Origin: Mangifera indica
Lineage: Eukaryota > Streptophyta > Magnoliopsida > Sapindales > Anacardiaceae
Assembly (NCBI RefSeq): GCF_011075055.1
Contig: NC_058144.1
Location: 15,491,807 to 15,555,806, forward strand
Direction: 5' to 3'
Length of the DNA stretch: 64,000 bases
Positions 46,453 to 57,396 of this stretch are shown piece by piece. The stretch's first letter is position 1; each line of letters starts with the position of its first letter. The translations under genes were made by a program, and so were the position numbers. The notes below the pieces were generated by a model. That model saw nothing but the letters and a program-made list of their open reading frames with translations. It was not told the DNA's origin and searched no databases.

Positions 46453-47045
46453 ATTAACAAAATATATTAAAAGACATTAAACATAAAAAAAATTACCTTA
46501 TAAGTCTATTTTATAACTCCCATTTGTGATTGTAATTCTCCCTAAATTTTGTTTAACAATTTCATTGTCTTGCCCTTTTCAACATCATAAATGTTCATTA
46601 TATCCTTCTTAATGGTGTTTTTAGAGATCATCTTGAACAAAGGTTGAATGGTGTTGCAAAATCTCCTTAACCCACAATGGTCTACTAAGTTTAAAGGATA
46701 TTCATGCAATATAATCATATTTGCAAGGTCTTTTCTACCTGCCTCTTGATCAAATTGATAAGTGGATAATCTCAATTTATTATTCTCTTTATGGGATCCC
46801 ACAAGCAACTTCTTTGTTACATCCTGGTATTTTCTCTTCGGACAAATTTTATGATGATTATGTAAATGTCTAGTGCCATTTTTTCCCCCATTTACCAATT
46901 GTTTGTGGTAATAGTTACACTCTGCCTTGTCTTTTCCGTCAAGCTTTACTTTCTTGAAATGTTGCCATACAATTAATTTACACCTTCCAACAGGACCAGT
47001 AATAAGAAAGTCGCCAGGTGCATTTTGAAGAGGGCTTGAACAAGG

Positions 47046-47147
47046 ACTGTCTAACTCATTACTTGATTTATTACTTTCATTAACAGACATTTGCATACTG
47101 TCTAACTCATTACTTGATTTATTACTTTCATTAACAGACATTTGCAT
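47046..47147. repeat. Exact 51-bp tandem duplication in the hAT N-terminal coding part
   Basis: Two identical 51-bp units (47046-47096 and 47097-47147), in frame, encoding a 17-residue Ser/Asn-rich unit twice. Perfect identity within an otherwise decayed gene suggests a late slippage event. Confidence 0.85.
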
Positions 47148-47282
47148 CTGATTACTTCTTACCAGAGTTGTAGTATGATGACCACTTTCAAAATATGTTA
47201 ATTTTTTAAAGGATTGAGAATTTTGCATGTTAACATCTTCAATGTTTTTTCTTTTATTAAAAAAGGAGTTTTCAGCAAACAT

Positions 47283-48600
47283 TCCTATTAAATAGTCTAA
47301 AATTTAGAATACAAGTTAATATAGAACACAAATATTAAAATCCATAATGAGAATCACAATCAATAAACTAATTTCACCATCCCAAAATAAAACATGAACC
47401 ATTATAATCCCAAAATAATTATCTTTAATTAAGTTTGACTATACCAAAATTAAAAACTTAAAAGTGGCATAGTCTTCAAAAACTCAAAAGTGGCATATTC
47501 TTCTATTGAATGATAATGAAAGCAGAAAATATAAGTTTTCTACACAATCTAACATCAGCTTACAACAACATCACATATTGTTACAACTAATCTAACATTA
47601 GCTTTTCTATACAATTAATAAACAATACAAAAATTTCAATAGCATAAACATAAAAACTTAACTGTAAACATGTGAGGCGCAAGGAAGGTAGACTTATGAA
47701 AGTAAACATGAAAAACATGACATTAAAGTAAGTTCTCACTTGCTTTGCCATTAAATCAGTAGAATACTGTCCTCTCTTTATAAAACAAACAATTTTGGAT
47801 GATAACAAACAATGCCTTGTTTTTTTTTTTGGTTTTCACCAAAAGTTATAGCCTTTGGAAATGGAGGAAACCTATCATAATAATAGTTATTTTACAAACA
47901 TGTTGAACAAATTTGAAACAACATAAATCAACCACATAAACTAGTTTTAATCTTTAAAAAAAAATTAAAATGTGAAAACTTTACTTACATTAAAACTAAG
48001 TTAAAAAAATCTAGGTCAAATACGAGCTTTTAAATAAGGTGCAAATATAACTAGACAAAAATATAAGAGAACTTTCAATTTATCCATGCTCAAAATTATC
48101 AGTATATGTTCAATAAATCAACTAAGTCATTCAACAAACTAAACAAAAAAGAATAGATAAAGTTTCTAATGAAAAATCATCCATCTGTATATTTGCACAC
48201 AATTAAAAGATCATGTAGTAGCTAGAAGAATCTAAAGAAATAAAACCGTAAAGATAAGACCTCAAGTTTTCCAATTGAAAATGCAATATAAATCAAGTGG
48301 GAAGCAGTAAACATCTTAATAACTAAAGCAAGTAAATGTACTAAAAATCTTACCCACACTTAGTTGTGAGATGCATTCTACAAAAAAAATAAGCTCTGGT
48401 TGGAAGTGTACAGTTGTGGAGTGAAAAACGGAAAGAAAAAGAGATTTAGATTTAGGGTTAAAAGATGGGTGGCAATTTTGTAATAAAAATTATTAAGGTC
48501 ATAGTTTTTAGTAAATATGTATGTGGTTTAGGGAAATTTTGTAATAACATTAAATTGACACTTTCATTTACTTAAACATTTTTTTCTTGATCTAGACCTA
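47283..48600. other. 5' region of the hAT element, non-coding
   Basis: AT-rich sequence upstream of the transposase start, with a poly-T run at 47820-47830. I expected the right terminal repeat here and did not find it. No other gene visible. Confidence 0.4.
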
Positions 48601-48719
48601 CGGAAACAACCATAGGATCCTATATTCATCATCAAGTTGAATAAATCCCTATGCAAAAAATTATTAAAGACAAAAATTTGTTATAAATAATAAGCAAAAA
48701 TGTAAAAGTTGTATAAGAT

Positions 48720-49310
48720 GGTCTAGCAACCTCAAATAAAAGGATCACATGTACTCACGATGTTCAGAGGATTTATTCCATAAACACTAAAACAACAATC
48801 CATATGGATATCCTCAAGCTGGATGGGTTTGATGAATACGTCTACAACGTGTATCTATGTGTTACACCAAGTTGTCTATAATAGCTTCGACATGTGAGAA
48901 TTGTCGCCACTTTTAGTGAGGTCACTCAACACTATGATAATCCCATCATCATTGCATATGCCCTTATTCATTGCACTGTCAAGATTATGGACTTTTTTGG
49001 AATAACCATTTAATATATACATAGAGTTCTCATGATCAGTCATTTGATCCCCTTATCATAGTTCCACCATTCTAAAGCATATTATTTGTATGATCATATA
49101 AATAAACAACATATTAATTGAATAATAATCAATCACAATTAATTGTCTGATCCTCTTGTCATAGTTTCACCACTACAAATATATGTTATTTGTATAATCA
49201 TATAAACAAAACATATTAATTGATTAAAAATGAATCTTTTTATTAATGTTAATATAAAATTACATTCACAAATGTCAAATTTGATTGGTTCTAGGGCACC
49301 TACCCTAATA
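48720..49310 (-). mobile_element. Copia LTR fragment, family A (minus)
   Basis: The right boundary 'gcacctaccctaata' at 49310 is the complement of T(A)TTAGGGTAGGTGC, matching the start of the plus-strand LTR at 59558. It includes 'gaggatttattcc', mirrored by 'ggaataaatcctc'-type text there. It contains an internal duplication of about 103 bp (49046 onward against 49149 onward). The left end is lost. Confidence 0.65.
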
Positions 49311-49424
49311 AAATACTCCTATTATTTTATTCAAGTCAATAACCTTCTCTATCGAGCTCAGAAATTCCCAGTAGACTTTCTAATGGGCTGAGATTCTATT
49401 GCATTAATTTTCCTATTCATTTTG
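49311..49424 (-). mobile_element. Copia leader fragment
   Basis: 'ctattattttattcaagtca' through 'ttgcattaattttcc' matches 9050-9170, the leader between primer-binding site and gag of the minus-strand copia at 8.8-9.5 kb. It is cut on the right by the gypsy element and on the left by the family A LTR. Confidence 0.55.
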
Positions 49425-51164
49425 TGTAACACCCAGATTCAAGTATGTCAGTAAACTCTACTTCCAAAATTACCCCTAGAGTTAATTTTATAACTTGTTT
49501 AAAAAAATTGTAAAAGAATTATTTAAAACCACTAAATGAGCAATAATTTTCAAGGGGGTAAAATGGTTATTTTAGAAGGATTTAAGAGACAGTGGGAATG
49601 TAAATTGAATGACACACTTGAAATTGTATAGTGGTGCTAGAGGTTTTTGGTAATTGGCTAAGGATAAAATAGTCATTTATGGAGAAGGTTAAGGGTAAAT
49701 TAGTTCAAAATGTTTATAAAACAACCAAACTATTCATTTTCTTCTTCCTTGGTCGAGAATTCTCCATAATTTTACTAAAGTTTTTCTTCAAACAAAAATT
49801 AACCAAAAAACCTAGCTAAATCACCTAATTTCCAAAGCCTCCAGTTATAAAAAGTGTAGATCTATCAATTCTGATAAGTTCTAAGATAAAAAAGTTAATT
49901 TTTAAGAGATGTCAAGTTTGAGTTTTGATGGATGATTATGTTGTTGGTTGATTAAGGTTGCCAGAAAGAAGAAAAGAAGGAGGATAGACTTAAATCACCT
50001 AATTAGCAAATAAAAGGTAAGAATTTCATACTTTACATACTTGAAGTAATTTGAGTTAGGTTATTCAAATAACCTTTACTTGTATAAGTGTGTATGGTAT
50101 AGAATTAAGGTGATTTATGCTTAAAAGAATAAAGAAATTCATTAGGACTTATGATGTAATTTTTTTGCCATAAGGGTATTTTAGACATTTCTTATTCCTA
50201 GGGTTAGCTTAGTTGGTTTTGTGTATTGAGTATGTGAGAAATGATGAATTGATGGAATAATTTGCATTAAGGGTAGGTATATAACTTTTGGCCATAAGGA
50301 TAAAAGTGTCATTTTATGTGATATAGGTTAATTTTGCTTAATTATGTGCATTATATGTGTAAAAACCATTACAATAAATATGTATATTCATATGGAATGC
50401 ATGAGATATATGTAAATGCATGAGAAAATAATCTGATGCTTGAAAAAAAAAGGGAAAAACAATGAATGGGAATCATAGCGTATGCATGATTTCAGAAAAA
50501 TAAAGAAAGAGGAAAAACATTTTCTAAGTTATGCATGTTTTCGGAAAATGGAAAACAAGTGTTTTTGGTTTTATAATGACTCATATGATACAGGAAAGCA
50601 GAAGTCATGTTAAAATCCTTACACATGAGTTGTATTGTGTGGATAGCAAAAAAATATATCAATTGTACTGTGTGGACAACAAAGAAAGATATTAGTTGTA
50701 CTGTGTAGACAACAAAGAAAGATGTCAGCTATACTGTGTAGACAACAAAGAAAGATGTCAGCTATACTGTGTCGACCAAAAAAAAAGAGAAAGATGCATG
50801 TAAGAGAGGATTGTACCTTGTATGGTAACTGTGAGTACTGTCCTATGCAGTCTAGATAATATATACTCATAGGAATATGTATATCTTTCTTATTAATGGA
50901 TATATGTGATTGCGTATATATATATATATGGCTAGTCGTTGAAATTAGTTATAAAGTTTCTACAGGTGGTAATGTTTAATAAGTATTTATTTTGTTAATT
51001 GTGATTATGTTGATGAAAATCTAGTCGGTTGGTAGAATCGGTTTGTGTGAATTGCTAATTAGGAGTGTTATAGGGTATTAAAAAAAATATTTTCTCGGGC
51101 CCTCTAAAATAAGGAAACTCTTGTCGTTTTTCTGTGACACACCTATTGGTTAGGAGAGGTTACA
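49425..51164 (+). mobile_element. 5' LTR of the Ty3/gypsy chromovirus (1740 bp)
   Basis: Begins TGTAACACCC and ends GGTTACA. It matches the solo LTR at 11223-13688 and the start of the 3' LTR at 55995. It has lost 684 bp (junction just after 'gtctag' at 50855) and roughly 40 bp near 50469 relative to the solo LTR; 1740 plus these losses agrees with the solo length of 2466. A 33-bp tandem repeat (about five copies) occupies 50627-50780. Confidence 0.88.
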
Positions 51165-51168
51165 TTTT

Positions 51169-51180
51169 TGGTATCAGAAC
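51169..51180 (+). other. Primer-binding site of the gypsy element
   Basis: TGGTATCAGAAC four bases after the LTR end, one change from the initiator Met tRNA complement. Confidence 0.75.
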
Positions 51181-51394
51181 ACGATTTTGGGTGCTTAAAG
51201 GTATATATAATAGAATATGTTATAATATAATATAATATATATATATATAGTTTTGCATTTTGGTATTACATAGGTGCCTCTCATGTCTCATAGATCAACT
51301 TTTGAGAATCGATTGCAGTAAGTTGTTTTCTTTACCTGTATTCAAATAATAGAATGATAAAATCTTTATGTAGTTACACTTATGCAGTTATTAG

Positions 51395-52570
51395 ATGAAG
51401 AGTACTACTAGATGAGGACGGGGTCGTGGAACGGGTATTCAGAGAGAGACGAGAGAGCCGTCTAACCCTACCACGTCGGGTGGTTAAGGATTTGGGCTAG
51501 CAAAAATCAGAGATATAGTCCGTCAAGTGTTGATCAAGAATCAAGATAGACCCACACCTGAAAATATAGCCAGAGATGCCATCCGAGATGAGATTAGAAG
51601 TGAGATTCTTGAGGAGGTCATAGAACAAATCAGAAATGAAATGAGGAATGAGGGGAGAGGAGAAGTTGGAACTCAAAAGCGGCTTGAGCCTATTTATTCC
51701 TTACCTAGTCAATATACCCTTCCTGAATTTAAAGGTACTAAAGATCCTTTGGTGGCTAATGAGTGGATCAAACAGGTGGAAAGTACCATGGATTTGTTTC
51801 CTTTGATTGATAGAGAAAAAGTTTGATATAATACTTTCTTGATGAGGGGAGAGGCCCGCGTATGGTGGGACCTAGTTAAAGAAACTAGAAATGTGGATTT
51901 GATGACCTAGCAAAACTTTAGAAGGGCATTTGAGGCCCAATACAGAACAACTAATATGGTAGCAGTCAAAAGTCAAGAGTTCATTTCTTTACAGCAGGGG
52001 GAAAGTTCAGTAAAGGATTATTCTACCCGTTTTCATGTCCCATCTAGTTTTGCTTTAGGTATGGCGAGTACACCCAGTCTCCGATTGGACAGATTTCTTC
52101 AGGGCCTTAGATCGGAGATAGCCTTACATGTGCTAGCTAGACCACAACCTCTTCAAACTTATAAAGAGGCATTGGAGAGAGCATTTAGGTTGGAGGCATA
52201 TATTAATAAGCTACCTAGGAATGCACCTTTCATAACAACACCTCCATTAGTGACAACACCACAAACAGTGATGTCAAGTTGATTAGCTCTACCTACTTTG
52301 TTGACTGTTTCAGTACCTGCCACAACATTAGGGGGTAGTTCAATTGGCTCTAGTTTCATAAACAACAAGGGAAAAAGAAAATTCTAGTCAAAAGCAAATA
52401 GAAAAGCGGGAAGAGTGACAAGAAGCCTAAAAAAGAAAATATTTCCTAGTGTTAGATTTGTGGGAGACATCATAGTGGGGAATATTGGTATCAACAGAAA
52501 TAAGTGATTTGTTATAGATGTCGATAGCTAGGGCATATAGCAAAGGATTGCTAAAGTACCGAGGTGCTAG
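51395..52570 (+). pseudogene. Gypsy gag, broken by stops
   Basis: An ATG at 51395 opens a frame that runs, with two early stops, into the open stretch at 51527. YTLPEFKGTKDPLVANEWIK, MRGEARVWWDLVK, and (after a stop) FRRAFEAQYRTTNMVAVKSQ with LQQGESSVKDYSTRF make up the PF03732-type retrotransposon gag core. RLDRFLQGLRSEIALHVL follows. A zinc-knuckle relic CYRC, then a stop, then GHIAKDC is at about 52512-52553. In live elements this builds the particle and binds RNA. Stops and frameshifts make it inactive. Confidence 0.85.
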
Positions 52571-52659
52571 TCCCGATACAGCTAGAGCAAATCCTAATTC
52601 CGCCAGTACAGCCAGAGAGAGGCACTAATGCATGAGTTTATACAACTACCCATAGTCAA

Positions 52660-52965
52660 ACGTAGGCTAGCCTATATGTTGTTATTGGTAAGCTTTTATT
52701 CCACTCTGTTTCTTTGTATGCATTGATTGATTTAAGAGCTTTACACTTCTTATTGCACTGGGGGTTATTGAAACGGTAGGTTTAGTGCCAGTTAAATCTA
52801 CCCATTCCATTGGAGTTAAGATGTCGGATGGTAGGAGTATGATTACTGATAAGATGTTAAGGGACTAGAGGGTAATGATACATGGTAGAGAGTTAAAGGT
52901 GGACTTGATTGTCTTTGATATGCCCGATTTTGATGTTATCTTGGGCATAGATTTCTTATAAAGAT
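52660..52965 (+). pseudogene. Gypsy aspartic protease, active site lost
   Basis: SLYALIDLRALHF stands where gypsy proteases have 'VLiDSGAsHSFi': the Asp remains but the S-G of the D-S/T-G triad is replaced. Downstream GVKMSDGRSMITD and LIVFDMPDFDVILGIDFL follow the standard 'l.vldm.dfDvILGmDWL' tail. One in-frame stop lies between. Confidence 0.75.
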
Positions 52966-53279
52966 ATGAAGTCGAGATTGACTGTAGAAAGAAAAAGGCT
53001 CAATTCCAACTCGATAATGGGGGTCATTTTAGTTTCAGAGAGTGCCATCAGCCTAGTATGATGATCAGCAATGTAAAGGCATAAAAATTATTGAAAAATG
53101 GGTGTATGGGATATTTAGCTCATGTGGTACATGAGCGTGATATTCAAAGATTGGGTGTTAAGGATGTCCCAATAGTATAAGATTTCCCAAATGTTTTTCC
53201 TAATGAGCTACCAGGTTTACTTTTAGAGAGAGAGTTAGAGTTTAGTATAGAGTTAGAACCTAGCTCAGCCCCAATTTCA

Positions 53280-54008
53280 AAGGTCCCTTACTGGATGGCT
53301 TCAGCTAAATTACAAAAATTAAAGAAATAGTTGCAAAAACTTTTAGATAAGAGTTTTATTAGACCCATTCACTCTCCTTGGGGAGCACCCATACTATTTG
53401 TCAAAAGGAAAGATAAGTCGCTCCGTATGTGCATAGATTACAGAGAGTTGAATAAACTGGTAGTGAATAATAAATACCCGTTCCCTAGAATTGATGGTTT
53501 ATTTGATCAGTTTAAGGGAGCTTCTATGTTCTCCAAAATCGACTTGAGGTCGGGTTATCACCAAGTGAGGATTGTAGAGCAAGATATTCCAAAGATAGCT
53601 TTTCGAACTTGCTATGGACACTACAAGTTTGTGGTGATGCCCTTTGGATTGACTAATGCCCTAACAATCTTTATGGATTTAATGAATCTAGTATTTCATG
53701 ATTGCCTTGACAAATTCTTGGTGGTATTTATTGATGATATCTTGATATACTCCAGATCAAAAAAAGAACATACCGAACACTTACGATTTGTGCTACAAAG
53801 ATTGAGAGAAAAGAAATTGTATGCCAAATTCTCTGAGTGTGAATTCTGGTTAGACCAGGTAGTATTTTTGAGACACGTGGTTACTAAGGAAGGTATAACT
53901 GTAGACCCCAGTAATGTGGAAACAATACTTGAATGGGCGAGGTCGAAGACGGTGAAAGAAATCAGAAGCTTTTTAAGGCTAGTTGGCTATTACAGGAGAT
54001 TTGTATAA
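53280..54008 (+). pseudogene. Gypsy reverse transcriptase, the best-preserved domain
   Basis: A 225-aa open stretch (53331-54008) retains the RT order: [64 protein letters not shown] with its catalytic Asp, [24 protein letters not shown] with both catalytic Asps, and [16 protein letters not shown] stop lies just upstream (53329) and another right after. Without an upstream start, and with flanking domains broken, it cannot make a functional polyprotein. Confidence 0.9.
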
Positions 54009-54480
54009 GGTTTTCCCCGGTTGGCTAAACCACTTATAGCTCTTACTAGACAAGGAACTCCATTTCTATGAACTGATGGTTGTGAAAAGAGTTTCCAAGA
54101 GTTAAAAAGACGGTTGATAACAGCTTTGATTTTAGTACTACCAGAGGAGGGTGTAGACTATGATATTTATTATGATACCTCGCATAATGGTTTAAGAGTC
54201 GTGTTGATGTAGATGGGTAAGGTGATAACGTATGCCTCTCGGTTTTGATTTAGAATTAGTGGTAGGGGTTTTTTCTTTAAAAATTTGGAGGCATTATTTA
54301 TATGGAGTTAAATGTAATATCTACACCGACTATAAAAGTCTAAAATATTTTTTCACTCAGAAATACTTGAATATGCGATAAAGAAGATGGTCGGGTAAAG
54401 CAAATGTGGTAACCGATACCTTGAGTAGAAAGATTGTCATAGCTCATCTCACTACTCATATAGAGTTACAGAAAGAGTTT
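54009..54480 (+). pseudogene. Gypsy RNase H domain, broken
   Basis: Continues RT in several frames. 'FPRLAKPLIALTRQG' and 'CEKSFQELKRRL' precede the domain, then 'GLRVVLM' and 'GKVITYASR' stand where intact elements have 'GLG.VLMQ.gkviaYaSrqL'. '[11 protein letters not shown]' carries the TDHKSL block with His changed to Tyr. Ends near 'ANVVTDTLSRK' (usual 'aNvVADALSRK'). Confidence 0.72.
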
Positions 54481-54559
54481 CAAAGGAAACAGATTGAGGT
54501 GATAAGGAGTCAGGTGGCCAGATGGAAATTTAATCTAATCTCCTCAATGAAATAAAAGA

Positions 54560-55780
54560 GAAGTAAGTAGAAGATTTGTGGTGCCAGAAAATGAGTCAAT
54601 AGATATGTGAGAAGAAAGCAACCAAGTTTCAAATGATTGATGGCGTGCTTAAGTTCAGAAACAGGGTATGTATTCCCCAAGATCTGGAATTGAGAAAGAA
54701 AATCACGAGTAAAACACATGATACACTTTACATTGCCTACCCTGGGGGAGTAAAGATTTATCAAGATTTAAAGAAAACTTATTAGTGGATAGGTATGAAG
54801 AAAGATATTAGTGACTATGTAGCCAAGTGCTTGGTATGTCAACAGGTTAAGGCCGAGCATCAGAGACCTTCAGGTTTGTTGCACCCACTTAGTATTCTTG
54901 AATGGAAGTAGGAAGATATTTCAATGGATTTCATCATTGGCCTACCTCAAGTATAGAAATGTTATAATGCACTATGGGTGATTATCGATAGATTGACTAG
55001 ATTGGCACATTTTATTCCAGTGAAAGATAGTTTTGCTTTAGATTAACTGGCCTAGATTTATATAAGGGAGATTGTGAGATTACACAGTGTACCCAAAACT
55101 ATTGTGTCAGATAGAGACCCCAGATTTGTTTCAACTTTTTAGGGTAGTCTATAAAGAGCATTGGGTATTAGGTTGACATTTAACACAACATATCATCCTC
55201 AAACAAATAGCCAGATAGAAAGGGTGAATCAAATACTAGAGGATATGTTGAGGGCTTGTTATTTTGATTACAAAATGACTTGGCCTGAAATGGTTCCATT
55301 GATAGAATTTGCATATAATAATAACTACCAGTCCACCATTAAAATGGCACCATATGAGGCTCTTTATGGAAGAAAGTGTAGATCTCTATTACATTGGGAT
55401 GACATAGGAGAGTGAGATGATTTAAGTCAAGTTCTTGGGCCTGAGTTAAACCAAAGGATGGTGGAAAACATAAAGACTATCAAGACTAGATTGAAGCAAG
55501 CTTAGGACAGATAAAAGAGTTATGAAGATTTGAAAAGGAAAGAAATAGAGTTTCAACTTGGTGATAATGCTTTTTGTGAAAGTAGCCCCTACAAGCATAT
55601 GATGAGATTTGAAAGAAAAGGGAAACTTGCTCCAAGATTTATTGGCCCATTTGAAATTTTAGAAAGAATGGGCAAGGTGGCTTATAGACTTGCACTTCCA
55701 CCTAGTATGGATCGAGTTCATAATGTATTTCATATTTCTTTGCTGAGAAAGTACATTAGCGATCCTTCACATGTATTGAA
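54560..55780 (+). pseudogene. Gypsy integrase, broken
   Basis: Zinc region: HDTLYIAYPGG, where the second His of H-x-H is Tyr, then [12 protein letters not shown]. Core: SMDFIIGLP with the first Asp, TIVSDRDPRF with the second, and HPQTNSQIERVNQILEDMLR with the catalytic Glu in frame 55161-55415. YEALYGRKCRS follows. After a gap, frame 55530-55784 gives [20 protein letters not shown] and [20 protein letters not shown], the usual gypsy integrase C-terminal block. Stops at several TGG-to-TAG and CAG-to-TAG positions suggest C-to-T decay. Confidence 0.85.
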
Positions 55781-55784
55781 ATAA

Positions 55785-55958
55785 GAAGATTTAGTTTATG
55801 AGAAGCAACTGGTGTAGATACTAGACAGAAAAATAAAAGAGCTCCGAAATAAGACAATTCTATTAGTAAAAGTATTATGGAAGAATCATAAGGTGAAAGA
55901 AGCTATATGGGAGGTTGAGCAACAAATGAGAGAGAGATTTCTCAACCTATTTGTTTAA
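55785..55958 (+). pseudogene. Chromodomain at the C-terminus of the gypsy polyprotein
   Basis: After the integrase tail: YEKQLV, a stop, ILDRKIKELRNKTILLVKVL, WKNHKVKEAIWEVEQQMRER and FLNLFV ending at a TAA (55956-55958). The 'ild.k...lRnk.i.lvKVlW.nh..eeATWE.e..Mr..yp.LF' order is that of chromovirus (Tekay/Del-like) chromodomains, which in other elements guide integration to heterochromatin. Confidence 0.82.
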
Positions 55959-55977
55959 ATTTCGAAGACAAAATTCT

Positions 55978-55994
55978 TTTAAGAGGGAAAGAAA
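55978..55994 (+). other. Polypurine tract of the gypsy element
   Basis: 'tttaagagggaaagaaa' directly before the 3' LTR start at 55995. Confidence 0.75.
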
Positions 55995-57132
55995 TGTAAC
56001 ACCCAGATTCAAGTATGTCAGTAAACTCTACTTTCAAAATTACCCTTAGAGTTGATTTTATAACTTGTTATTTAAAGAAATTATAAAAGAATTATTTAAA
56101 ACCACTAAATAAGCAATAATTTTCAAAAGGGGTAAAATGGTCATTTTAGAAGGATTTAAGAGACAAAGTAGGAATGTAAATTGAATGGCACACTTGAAAT
56201 TATATAATAGTGCTAGAGGTTTTTGATAATTGGCTAAGGATAAAATAGTCATTTATGGAGAAGGTTAAGGGTAAATTAGTCCAAAATGCTTATAAAACAA
56301 CCAAACTATTCATTTTCTTCTTCCTTGGCTGAGAATTCTCCATAATTTTACTAAAGTTTTTCTTCAAACAAAAATTAACCAAAAAACTTAGCTAAACCAT
56401 CTAATTTCCAAAGCCTCTAGTTATAAAAAGTGTAGATCTATCAATTCTGGTAAGTTCTAAGGTAAAAAGTTTAATTTTTAAGAGATGTCAAGTTTAGAGT
56501 TTTGATGGATGATTATGTTGTTGGTTGATTAAGGTTGCCAGAAAGAAGAAAAGAAGGAGGATAGACTTAAATCACCTAATTAGCAAATAAAAGGTAAGAA
56601 TTTCATACTTTACATACTTGAAGTAATTTAAGTTAGGTTATTCAAATAACCTTTACTTGTATAAGTGTGTAGGGTATAGAATTAAGGTGATTTATGCTTA
56701 AAAGAATAAAGAAATTTATTAGGACTTATGATGTAATTTTTTTGCCATAAGGGTATTTTAGACATTTCTTATTCCTAGGGTTAGCTTAGTTGGTTTTGTG
56801 TATTGAGTATGTGAGAAATGATGAATTGATGGAATAATTTGCACTAAGGATAGGCATATAACTTTTGGCCATAAGGATAAAAGTGTCATTTTATATGATA
56901 TAGGTTAATTTTGCTTAATTATGTGCATGATATGTGTAAAAACCATTATAATAAATATGTATATTCATATGGAATGCATGAGAAATTAATTTGATGCTCG
57001 ATGAGGCTTGAAAAGAAAAGGGAAAAACAATGAATGGGAATATTTCATCTTATGATTATACATGTATACATGAGAAATCATAGCATATGCATGATTTCAG
57101 AAAAATAAAGAAAAAGGAAAAACATTTTCAAG
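55995..57132 (+). mobile_element. 3' LTR of the gypsy element, truncated
   Basis: Starts TGTAACACCC and matches the 5' LTR, apart from a segment near 57030-57075 that the 5' LTR has lost. Homology stops at 'gaaaaacattttc' (about 57132), so roughly the last half of the LTR and the right target duplication are gone. Confidence 0.85.
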
Positions 57133-57383
57133 ATAAAACCATCATGATATTAGTCTTGGTTTTTTGTCGATTTTGGCCAAAATACGGTGTAATTTCAAGA
57201 TCAATTCATGTGACATATCTCCAAGCATTATCCTAACATGTTTCGAAGTCTCAATTTCATGCAATTTTGAATAAATGAATTCAAAACAAAAATTTGAATT
57301 TCAATCAATTTTAGGGCAAAAGCAACAGAATTCCATATTGTTTAATTCACAGAACTATAGGCATAATAAATACATCAACATAA
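57133..57383 (-). mobile_element. Leader of a minus-strand copia (family B)
   Basis: AT-rich non-coding DNA to the left of the primer-binding site at 57384-57395, as expected for the 5' leader of a minus-strand element; truncated at the gypsy LTR. Confidence 0.45.
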
Positions 57384-57395
57384 GCTATGATACCA
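57384..57395 (-). other. Primer-binding site (minus), family B copia
   Basis: The complement reads TGGTATCATAGC, directly after an LTR end CTAACA. Confidence 0.6.
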
Positions 57396-57396
57396 A

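Larger units (their letters stand above)
45110..47282 (-). pseudogene. BED-zinc-finger hAT transposase (RICESLEEPER-like), disabled
   Basis: The first ATG is at 47282 (minus). Residues 46-79 are an exact double copy of a 17-residue unit. The BED finger at about 101-148 has VWQHFKK, then Cys122, Tyr125 where Cys is expected, and His139 and His144. YPLNLVDHCGLRRF and TIKKDIMNIY (about 194-232) match the hAT N-terminal region. After a TA-rich insertion (about 46385-46500) the frame resumes with HTKDVIFEVLVD, KLSTLTVDNCSNND, then 'FYNVTLLFFGT', 'IGIAIVLDPRFKMKLLDYFFP', and 'DFDILTWWKLNGPKY'. The dimerisation region follows: VSTIASESTFSIARKVVSPH and a stop before GTLEALMCSQNW. Order and spacing are those of a complete transposase; stops and frameshifts break it. 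Confidence 0.82.

Noticed and set aside
45110..47282. Reading the hAT transposase as a domesticated host gene (RICESLEEPER type)
   Set aside because: Stops, frameshifts, a lost zinc-ligand Cys and a microsatellite in a conserved segment point to a pseudogene.
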